Shown here piece after piece: positions 24,489 to 30,249 of a stretch of 34,568 nt of DNA. The stretch is from the NCBI GenBank assembly GCA_035762175.1, contig DASTPP010000151.1, positions 1 through 34,568 on the forward strand, read 5' to 3'. Each line of letters starts with the position of its first letter. Position 1 is the first letter of the stretch. The position numbers and the translations under genes are program-made. The notes beneath the pieces were generated by a model. It did not search any database and was not told the DNA's origin. It saw only the letters and a program-made list of their open reading frames with translations. Source of the stretch: DASTPP01 sp035762175. Its GTDB lineage: Bacteria > Myxococcota_A > Polyangia > Polyangiales > Polyangiaceae.

Positions 24489-25535
24489 TCAAGGCAAGAA
24501 GAAGCGCCGCAGCTTGAAGGGCAGCGTCGGCGCCCCGGGCGCGCCGAAGAAGAAGCTGAGCTGGCCCTCGGCCACCCAGACGTTCGGGCCGACGATGGCG
24601 AGCGTGGTCGGCTCGGCCAGCCCGTTGGCGAGCACTGTCTTCTCGGCCCGGTCGCCGCTCACCTTCACGATCGACACCTTGCCGACGTCGTTCTCGGCCA
24701 CCGCGAAGGTCGTCGCGTCGATCGCCTTGATGCCGTCGGGGAACTCGATCGGCGGCACCACCTCGATGCGCACCGGCTCGCCCGCCGCGCCGCCCGGCCC
24801 GATGGGCACCCGGTAGAGCTCGTGGGTCAGGTACTTGACCGTGTAGAGGTTCGACGCGCCGTCGAAGGCGATGCCGTTCAGCGTAAAGTCGGCGCCCCCG
24901 AACGCGTCGCTCTCGGCCCAGACCTCGAGCGCCGAGGCGCCGGGGCGCAGCCGAAAGATGACGTGCTGCACCGTCTCGGTCGCGTACAGGTTGCCCGCCG
25001 CGTCGAGCGCCATGTCGTTGACGACGGTGCTGCCCTGCGGCAGCGCGAACGAGCCGGTCTCCCGGCCGGTCTTCAGGTCGTAGCGCTTGATGAACCCGGG
25101 CGCCGCCCCGGCCGCGTCGTTCATGCACGCCCAGAGCGAGCCGGTCGCGTCGTCGGCGAGCAGGCCGACGGCCGAGAGCCCGGCGGGCGCCGGAATGAAG
25201 GGCTGCGCGCGGTCGCTGCCCGGCAGCACCCGGTCGATGGCCCCGGTCGAGTAGCTGCCCACGTAGAGCGTGCCATTCTTCGAGGCGGTGACGCCCTCGG
25301 GGAAGAAGTCCTCGCCCCGCAGGTGAACCTCGTCGCGCTTGTCGAGCAGGCCCCAGCCCGGCAGCGCCGGCGCGGCCTCCGACGCGACCGCGCCCTCGTC
25401 GCCCGCCGCCTCGTCGCCCGCGGCCTCGGGCGCCCCGTCGATCACCCGCCCGCCCGCGGGCTCCGGCCCGCCCGCGCAGCCCGCGGCGAGCGCCGCACCA
25501 ACCAGGACCCACCGCCGCGTCGTCACGTTCGTCAT
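24489..25535 (-). CDS. SMP-30/gluconolactonase-like beta-propeller lipoprotein
   Basis: 348 residues. Signal peptide with lipobox LAAGC (Cys20), an acidic Ala/Gly linker to about residue 45, then a propeller: FFPEGVTASKNGTLYVGSYSTGAIDRVLPG, GLLADDATGSLWACMND, VVNDMALDAAGNLYATETVQHVIFRL, LNGIAFDGASNLYTVKYLTHELYRV, FPDGIKAIDATTFAVAEN. The LYV/NLY blade pattern and ND..LD..G..Y.T elements resemble SMP-30/strictosidine-synthase-like proteins, some of which are lactonases binding a metal through Glu, Asn and Asp. Likely exported and lipid-anchored; the substrate is unknown. ATG at 25533-25535 with GGAGG 6 nt upstream. It lies between the kinase and the sigma gene and may be in the same regulon. 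Confidence 0.88.
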   Translation of the reverse strand: MTNVTTRRWVLVGAALAAGCAGGPEPAGGRVIDGAPEAAGDEAAGDEGAVASEAAPALPGWGLLDKRDEVHLRGEDFFPEGVTASKNGTLYVGSYSTGAIDRVLPGSDRAQPFIPAPAGLSAVGLLADDATGSLWACMNDAAGAAPGFIKRYDLKTGRETGSFALPQGSTVVNDMALDAAGNLYATETVQHVIFRLRPGASALEVWAESDAFGGADFTLNGIAFDGASNLYTVKYLTHELYRVPIGPGGAAGEPVRIEVVPPIEFPDGIKAIDATTFAVAENDVGKVSIVKVSGDRAEKTVLANGLAEPTTLAIVGPNVWVAEGQLSFFFGAPGAPTLPFKLRRFFLP

Positions 25536-25611
25536 CGCTGACCTCCGCCCCTCTGACACCGGCGGCGGCGGGCTTTGCACGGCGGCGATCTTTTTTTCGA
25601 GGCGCCCCCGC

Positions 25612-26502
25612 TCAGGGCTCGCCGAGCAGGCGCTCGAAGCTCATCTCGAGGCGGCTCAGCACGAGCGGCACCAGGCTCTCGACCTCCGACGCGCTCGCCC
25701 CGAGCCGCTCGCGCAGCCCCCGCAGGGCCCCCTCGGCGACCTCTTCGCGCGCGCGGGCGAGCCGCCGCGACATCGTCGAGAGGTGCACCCGGTAGAGCGC
25801 CGCCATCGCCTCGAGCGAGAGGCCTTCGACGTGGTAGAGGCGCAAGAGCGCCCGCTGGTGCGGCGGCAGGCCGAGCAGCGCCTCGCGCAGCGCCTCGGCG
25901 AAGGGCTCGCGGTAGCGCTCTTTGACGTACGCGAGGTCGAGCGCGGCCCCCACCGCCTCCTCGACCGAGGGCCCCTGCTGGCCCTCGCGCCGGTCGCCGC
26001 GGCGCAGGTTGAGGGCGATGCGCGTGGACGCGACGCGCGCCCAGGCGCCGAGCGGCCCCCGGCCCCCGTACTCGTCGATCGCCCCGCGCGAGGCGCCCTC
26101 GCCGCGCGCGAAGAGCCGCTCGCCGAGCCGCTGCCGCACCTCGTCGGCGAAGGCGGGCGAGGGGTCGATGCCCGCGACGAAGTCGCCGACCGGCCGCAAG
26201 ACCTCGCGCTCGAAGTGCGCGAGCGCCGCCCGATCGCCGCTCGCGCACGCGCGCGCGAGAAAGAAGTCGTCGAGGTGCAGCGACGCGAGCGCCCCCTCGG
26301 GGTCGCCCTCGCCCCCGAGGCGCCGCCCGAGCTCGCCCGCGGCCTCGGCCGCCCCGAAATCGACGCCCGGGTAGCGCCCCCGCGCCCGCCCGAGCGCCTC
26401 GTCGAACGCCGCCCGCAGCCGGCCGAGCCCCGCCTCGTCGGGCTCGAGCCCGGCCGCCTCGGCGAACGCCCGCGCGCAGCTTTCGCCCTCTGCCCTCGCC
26501 AT
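25612..26502 (-). CDS. Myxobacterial-type sigma-70-like factor
   Basis: 296 residues. The C-terminal part has a clear region 4 helix-turn-helix (ALLGLPPHQRALLRLYHVEGLSLEAMAALYRVHLSTMSRRLARAREEV, about 205-255). The middle (GPLGAWARVASTRIALNLRR and the helices before it) corresponds to a degenerate region 2 following an N-terminal extension of about 90 residues. Length and divergence fit the Myxococcales-restricted sigma families (from memory, the Sig-70_gmx type) rather than a standard ECF factor. The zinc-finger kinase two genes downstream is probably its controller; that pairing is inference from context. ATG at 26500-26502; weak ribosome site. Three 20-bp tandem repeats lie just upstream. 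Confidence 0.88.
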   Translation of the reverse strand: MARAEGESCARAFAEAAGLEPDEAGLGRLRAAFDEALGRARGRYPGVDFGAAEAAGELGRRLGGEGDPEGALASLHLDDFFLARACASGDRAALAHFEREVLRPVGDFVAGIDPSPAFADEVRQRLGERLFARGEGASRGAIDEYGGRGPLGAWARVASTRIALNLRRGDRREGQQGPSVEEAVGAALDLAYVKERYREPFAEALREALLGLPPHQRALLRLYHVEGLSLEAMAALYRVHLSTMSRRLARAREEVAEGALRGLRERLGASASEVESLVPLVLSRLEMSFERLLGEP

Positions 26503-26550
26503 GCCCCCTACCCTAGCCCGCCCCGCCCGGGCGCGCCCCCCCCGGCCCCG

Positions 26551-26610
26551 GGCGGCTCGACGCGCCCCCGGGCGGCCCGACGCGCCGCCGGGCAGCCCGA
26601 CGCGACCGCC
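26551..26610. repeat. Three 20-bp tandem repeats upstream of the sigma gene
   Basis: Units 26551-26570, 26571-26590 and 26591-26610 share GGCGGCYCGACGCG with few changes and a period of exactly 20 bp (about two helical turns). They lie 49-108 bp upstream of the minus-strand sigma gene start, a usual place for activator sites, and just past the stop of the epimerase gene. Confidence 0.6.
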
Positions 26611-26634
26611 TCGCCGCGGCGGCCCGGACCCCGC

Positions 26635-27435
26635 CTAGCCCGCGACGCCCGGCCCGAGCCCAGGCAAGCGCTCGGCGAGCGGGGTGACGGGCACCCGCCC
26701 GTCGAGCAGCCGCTGGTCGTAGACGAAGTCGTCGTTCGGCTCGATCGGCCAGACGCCCCCGTGCAGGCGGCTCAGCGCCGAGGCGATGTCGTAGAACGAG
26801 TGCCCCGCGCCGTTCGCGTCGAGGTGGTAGAGCCCGGGCGGCGCGTCGGCGAGGCGCACGAGCGCGTCGGCGGTGTCCTCCAAGAAGGACGTCGCCGGCA
26901 GCCAGCGCCGGCTCGCCGGCACCCGCCCGAGCTCGCGCGCCTTCTGCACAAGGTGGTCGATCATGTTGTTCGACCCGGGCTCGCGGCCGATCTGCCAGCC
27001 GAGGCGCACGACCTTCGCGGCCGGGTTCTGGTAGCGCACGCGCCCCTCGGCCATGCGCTTCTCGTAGCCGTAGCCCTCGCGCGCGTCGGGCTCGCTCTCG
27101 GGCGTGAAGGGCCCGCGGGCGTCGTCGGAGAAGACCATGGCGGTGCTGGTGAAGACGAACCCGAGGCCGAGGACGCGCGTCACCCACGCGAGCTCGCTCG
27201 ACCACTCGTAGTTGACGAGCCACGACTCGCCCGGGCGCCCCGTCGGGCGCGAGGCGACCGCGAGGTGGTAGACGACGTCGGGCGCCTCGGCGCGGACGAA
27301 GGCCTCCATCGCGTGGTAGTCGTCGTTCGGCACGCGCTCGCGGGGCCAGCCCACCGCCCGGTGCCCGCCCCGCTCGAGCCGCTCGACGAGCGCCCTGCCC
27401 ACCGTGCCGCTCGCCCCCGTCACCAGCGCCTTCAT
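26635..27435 (-). CDS. NAD(P)-dependent epimerase/dehydratase (extended SDR, RmlD-like)
   Basis: 266 residues. Rossmann motif TGASGTVG at about residues 6-13 binds NAD(P); VYHLAV and FTSTAMVFSD are the usual strand-5/6 pieces, and YGYEK supplies the catalytic Tyr-x-x-x-Lys. The family acts on nucleotide sugars (dTDP-rhamnose synthesis type) but also on other carbonyls, so the substrate cannot be fixed. ATG at 27433-27435 chosen because TGASG is then near the N-terminus; longer in-frame starts add an Arg-rich tail that matches no SDR. A candidate -10 (TATAAG, 27485-27490) lies 50 bp upstream. It is the first gene of the minus-strand series that includes the sigma and kinase genes, 132 bp before the sigma gene. 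Confidence 0.9.
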   Translation of the reverse strand: MKALVTGASGTVGRALVERLERGGHRAVGWPRERVPNDDYHAMEAFVRAEAPDVVYHLAVASRPTGRPGESWLVNYEWSSELAWVTRVLGLGFVFTSTAMVFSDDARGPFTPESEPDAREGYGYEKRMAEGRVRYQNPAAKVVRLGWQIGREPGSNNMIDHLVQKARELGRVPASRRWLPATSFLEDTADALVRLADAPPGLYHLDANGAGHSFYDIASALSRLHGGVWPIEPNDDFVYDQRLLDGRVPVTPLAERLPGLGPGVAG

Positions 27436-27484
27436 CGCCGGCCCCCCGCGCTTCGCTGCCCTCGCCTGACCTTCATGGCGCCAC

Positions 27485-27517
27485 CTTATACAAGGGGCGC
27501 AGCGCTTTGCGCGCCCC
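27485..27517 (-). promoter_or_regulatory. Candidate promoter region of the epimerase gene
   Basis: TATAAG on the minus strand (27485-27490) within CCTTGTATAAGG, itself nearly palindromic, and directly upstream a GGGGCGC/GCGCCCC hairpin (27494-27517). No matching -35 hexamer. Assigned from position and the local A+T island only. Confidence 0.35.
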
Positions 27518-27884
27518 GACCGTCGGGCGCCCCCGACGCGCGGGGGGCGGGCTCGCCCCGGGCGCCCCCTGCCCACGGCTCCCCCGCGGGCGGCGCGGCC
27601 TCTCCGCCGCCCGCCCCGACGCCCGGCGGGCGCGGCGCCCGCTCGCCCCGGCCGGACGCCCCCTCGCCCCCGCGGCCCGGGGCCGGGCGGGGCGGGTCCG
27701 ACCCGGGCGCCCGGGCGAGCCCATTTGCAGATAGTGCCCTCGACTCAAGTGTTGCGACGTCGTCTTTTTCGACTTAAACGCATGTCGCTGCGCCGAATGA
27801 AAGGGCCGCCTACCCCCCTGCGTCTCCGCGGCTTCGGGGCTTCGGGGCTTCAGCTCGGGGCGAGCACGACCGTCGAGGCGAGGG

Positions 27885-27903
27885 CCCGCTCGTAACGAGC
27901 GGG
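27885..27903. other. Perfect 8-bp hairpin
   Basis: CCCGCTCG, a 3-nt TAA loop, then CGAGCGGG, followed by GCTTT on the plus strand. Could be a terminator remnant or part of a small RNA. No gene ends nearby to explain it. Confidence 0.35.
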
Positions 27904-28092
27904 GCTTTCGCCCGCGACGCGCGGGTGCGATCGCCCCGAGCGAGGGCCCGGTGAAGGCCGTCGTTCGTCCGCCGCGGGCGCTACAGTCTGTATGAATAAT
28001 TTGTTTCGCACTTTGCGGCCAAGCGCCCGCTCGTTCGAAAGACCCCCGACACGCCGGAAGGCCCCGGGTGGCCGAAAAGCCGCTGCCCCATT

Positions 28093-28225
28093 GCGGCCGG
28101 GCGCGCCCTCACTCGGCGCGGCCCTGAACGCCCCGTAGCGGCCGGGCGCGCGCCCCCGCTCGGCGCGGCCCTGAACGCCCCGTAGCAGTCGGGCGCGCTC
28201 CCGCTCGGCGCGGCCCCGAGCGTCG
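28093..28225. repeat. Three imperfect 45-47-bp tandem repeats
   Basis: Units begin at 28093, 28138 and 28185 and share GGGCGCGC ... CTCGGCGCGGCCC and, in the first two, TGAACGCCCCGTA. The third is more diverged. They lie in the gene-free region about 430-560 bp upstream of the pseudokinase gene. Confidence 0.65.
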
Positions 28226-28334
28226 GAGGCCCCCCTCGCGCCAGCGCTCGGGTCGGGCGCAAAAGGCACCTTGCGCCAGCGGACCTGCCGCCGGGGCGCT
28301 CGATGCTCTTTAAGGGCCGGCGCCTCGGCCTCGC

Positions 28335-28364
28335 TTGACGCTAATAAAGCAATCAGCGTACCCT
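28335..28364 (+). promoter_or_regulatory. Candidate upstream promoter
   Basis: TTGACG (28335-28340), 18-nt spacer, TACCCT (28359-28364) in a local A+T-rich stretch. The -35 and following CT are the same as in the promoter at 28579. No gene follows for 290 bp, so it may drive a leader or a small RNA, or simply add to pseudokinase transcription. Confidence 0.35.
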
Positions 28365-28578
28365 GCCGTTCGGTTCTTGCTGCCTGTTCGCCTAACCACA
28401 CTTTTCTCCCTGAGCCCCTGGGCATGCTCCTAACTTTCCCTCCAGGTTCCGTGCTTCCGTCGCGGGGCGGACGCGAGCCGGGCTGGGTGCGATCGTTCGG
28501 CGGGCCTGGGGTCAGGCGCGCGGCATTCGGCCGAGCGAGTGGGCGTTTGCCTTTCGAGCGGGCGCGGGGGCGAGGCGC
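28365..28578 (+). other. Pyrimidine-rich non-coding stretch, possible small RNA or long leader
   Basis: Lower in G+C than the rest of the window at its left end, with CCTAACCACACTTTTCTCCCT and CCTAACTTTCCCTCC as a diverged pair. No ORF with coding character. It could be the 5' leader from the upstream promoter or a small RNA, without structural proof. Confidence 0.25.
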
Positions 28579-28608
28579 TTGACGCTTAAGAGAAGTCGCG
28601 CCTAGATT
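28579..28608 (+). promoter_or_regulatory. Sigma-70-like promoter of the pseudokinase gene
   Basis: TTGACG (28579-28584), 18-nt spacer, TAGATT (28603-28608) followed by a T-rich discriminator. Predicted transcription start near 28615, giving a leader of about 40 nt with GAGGAGGG (28641-28648) 6 nt before the TTG start codon. This is the best promoter in the window. Confidence 0.6.
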
Positions 28609-28654
28609 TTTTGATTCGTTCATCCTTAAGGGTACGCGACGAGGAGGGTGGTCG

Positions 28655-30154
28655 TTGGTCGCCAAGAGTGCAGTCCAGTCCTCGGGGGGGGCGGCCGGGG
28701 CCGGCCAAGCTTTGTCGATCGGGGCCGGCCACGTCGTCGACAACATCTACCGCGTCGAGCGGCTGCTCGGCCACGACGCGCTGGGCGGCGTGGTGACGGC
28801 GACGAACCTGCGCTTCAAAGAGCGCGTGTTCTTGCGCTTCCTGCGGCCGGCGGGCCCCGAGCACGCCGAGCGGGCGGCGAGGCTGCTGCGCGCGGCGCAG
28901 CGGGCGGCCGGCGACGAGAACGAGCACCTGCCGCGCGTGCAAGAGGTCGGCGCGCTCGGCGAGGGCATCCCCTTCATCGCGTTCGAGTACTTCGAGGGCC
29001 GCGACCTCGGCGCGCGCCTGCGCGAGGGGGTCGCGCTGCGCCCGAGCGAGGCGGTCGAGTACGTCATCCACGCCTGCGCGGGCCTCGCGGGCGCGCACGC
29101 GGCGGGCGAGGCGCACGGCGACCTCAAGCCCGAGAACCTCTTCCTCGTGCGGCGCCCCGACGGCTCGCCGCTCGTCAAGGTGCTCGGCTCCGGCGCCGCG
29201 AGGCTCGCGCCACGGGGCGCCCAGATGCCCGCGCTCGACGGGCCCGAGGGGGCCGACGCGCCCCCCTCGCTCTACTCGCCGCCCGAGCGGTTGCGGCCCG
29301 ACGGCCGGCGCGACGCCCGCGGCGACGTCTGGTCGCTCGGCGCCCTGCTCTTCGAGCTCTTGACCGCGCGCCCCGCCTTCCCCGCCGGCTCGCTGCCCGA
29401 GCTGCGCGCGATGGTGCTCGAGCAGCCGGCGCCGTGCGCCTCGTCCTTTCGCCCCGAGCTGCCCGCCGGGCTCGACGAGGCCATCGGCCGCTGCCTGACG
29501 CTCGACCCCGCCGCCCGCTTCCAGAACGTGGCCGAGCTCGCCGTCGCGCTCCTGCCCTTCGCCCCCCGCCGGGCCAGCGCCGTCGTCGAGCACAGCGCCG
29601 CCGCGCTCGGTCTGGCCCTCAGCCGCTTCGCCGCCAGCGCGGGCGCGCCGTCGGGCTCGTTCCTCGTGGCCTCGTCGGCGCCGCGCCCGCCGCCCGCGTC
29701 GGACATCCCGCCCGCGCCGCCCGCCCCCGCCTCGCGCGAGCCGGCCGAGGCGTCGTCCGAGCTGAAGGCCCAGCGTCGCACCTTGCAGATCGGCACCGCG
29801 GTCGCCCTCACCATGATCGCCGCGGGCATGACGGGCCTCGTCCTCGAGCGGCGGGCGACGCGGCAGACCGCCGCCCCGCTCACCCTCGCCGACCGCGCCG
29901 AAGAGGCCCCCACGACGGCGCCGGCCGCGGCTCCCGAGGCGCCCGCGAAGGCGCCGGCCGCGGCCGCCGAGGCCCCCGCGAAGGTCGGGGCCGAGGCGGC
30001 CGAGCGGGCCGACGCGCGCCCGCCGGCCGAGGCGGGGCGAGGCGCGGCCCCCCGGGCGGGCGCCCACAAGCCCCGATCGGCGCGCCCCGCGCCCCCCGCC
30101 GGCGCGTCGGGCGCGTCGCCCTCCGCCGATCTCGAGATCCGCCTGAAGCGCTAG
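28655..30154 (+). CDS. Membrane pseudokinase (degenerate Hanks-type kinase)
   Basis: 499 residues. The kinase-like fold covers about 30-305: IYRVERLLGHDALGGVV replaces the Gly loop, the VAIK Lys is Arg61 (VFLRF), the catalytic loop reads HGDLKPENL (His154-Gly155-Asp156, the R of HRD lost), and the DFG is GSG at 178-180. APE reads SPPE, and DVWSLGALLFELL is kept. With the ATP-anchoring Lys and metal-binding Asp both gone it is probably inactive as a kinase. A Pro/Ala linker, a transmembrane helix (about 377-396) and a periplasmic Ala/Pro/Lys tail follow, with no sensor domain. TTG start with strong GAGGAGGG. The next gene, 95 bp on, encodes a TPR-PEGA-TonB receptor, the kind of periplasmic modules this tail lacks. 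It may act as an allosteric or scaffold protein. Confidence 0.9.
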   Translation: MVAKSAVQSSGGAAGAGQALSIGAGHVVDNIYRVERLLGHDALGGVVTATNLRFKERVFLRFLRPAGPEHAERAARLLRAAQRAAGDENEHLPRVQEVGALGEGIPFIAFEYFEGRDLGARLREGVALRPSEAVEYVIHACAGLAGAHAAGEAHGDLKPENLFLVRRPDGSPLVKVLGSGAARLAPRGAQMPALDGPEGADAPPSLYSPPERLRPDGRRDARGDVWSLGALLFELLTARPAFPAGSLPELRAMVLEQPAPCASSFRPELPAGLDEAIGRCLTLDPAARFQNVAELAVALLPFAPRRASAVVEHSAAALGLALSRFAASAGAPSGSFLVASSAPRPPPASDIPPAPPAPASREPAEASSELKAQRRTLQIGTAVALTMIAAGMTGLVLERRATRQTAAPLTLADRAEEAPTTAPAAAPEAPAKAPAAAAEAPAKVGAEAAERADARPPAEAGRGAAPRAGAHKPRSARPAPPAGASGASPSADLEIRLKR

Positions 30155-30249
30155 CCCCCCCTACCCAAGCCGAGGCCCGCGCACGCCCTTCGGTACGCCC
30201 GGCGTAGTCGCCCCGGGCGCCGCGAACGCGCCGGTACGCCACGAGCCCC

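Larger units (their letters stand above)
27518..28334. other. Gene-free region with short repeats and hairpins
   Basis: No supported gene. The stretch includes a G+C-rich segment to 27720, an A+T-richer island at 27721-27800, three CTTCGGGG copies near 27830, a perfect 8-bp hairpin at 27885-27903, and a second A+T island at 27980-28015. An open minus-strand frame over 27850-28746 reads through repeats, overlaps the pseudokinase start in antisense and has no domain, so it is not called. Confidence 0.5.

Noticed and set aside
28271..28582. 103-codon plus-strand open frame
   Set aside because: Starts before the candidate promoter at 28335, lacks coding character and has no ribosome site.
27850..28746. 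298-codon minus-strand open frame in the gene-free region
   Set aside because: Runs through tandem repeats, has no domain or ribosome site, and overlaps the promoter and start of the pseudokinase in antisense.
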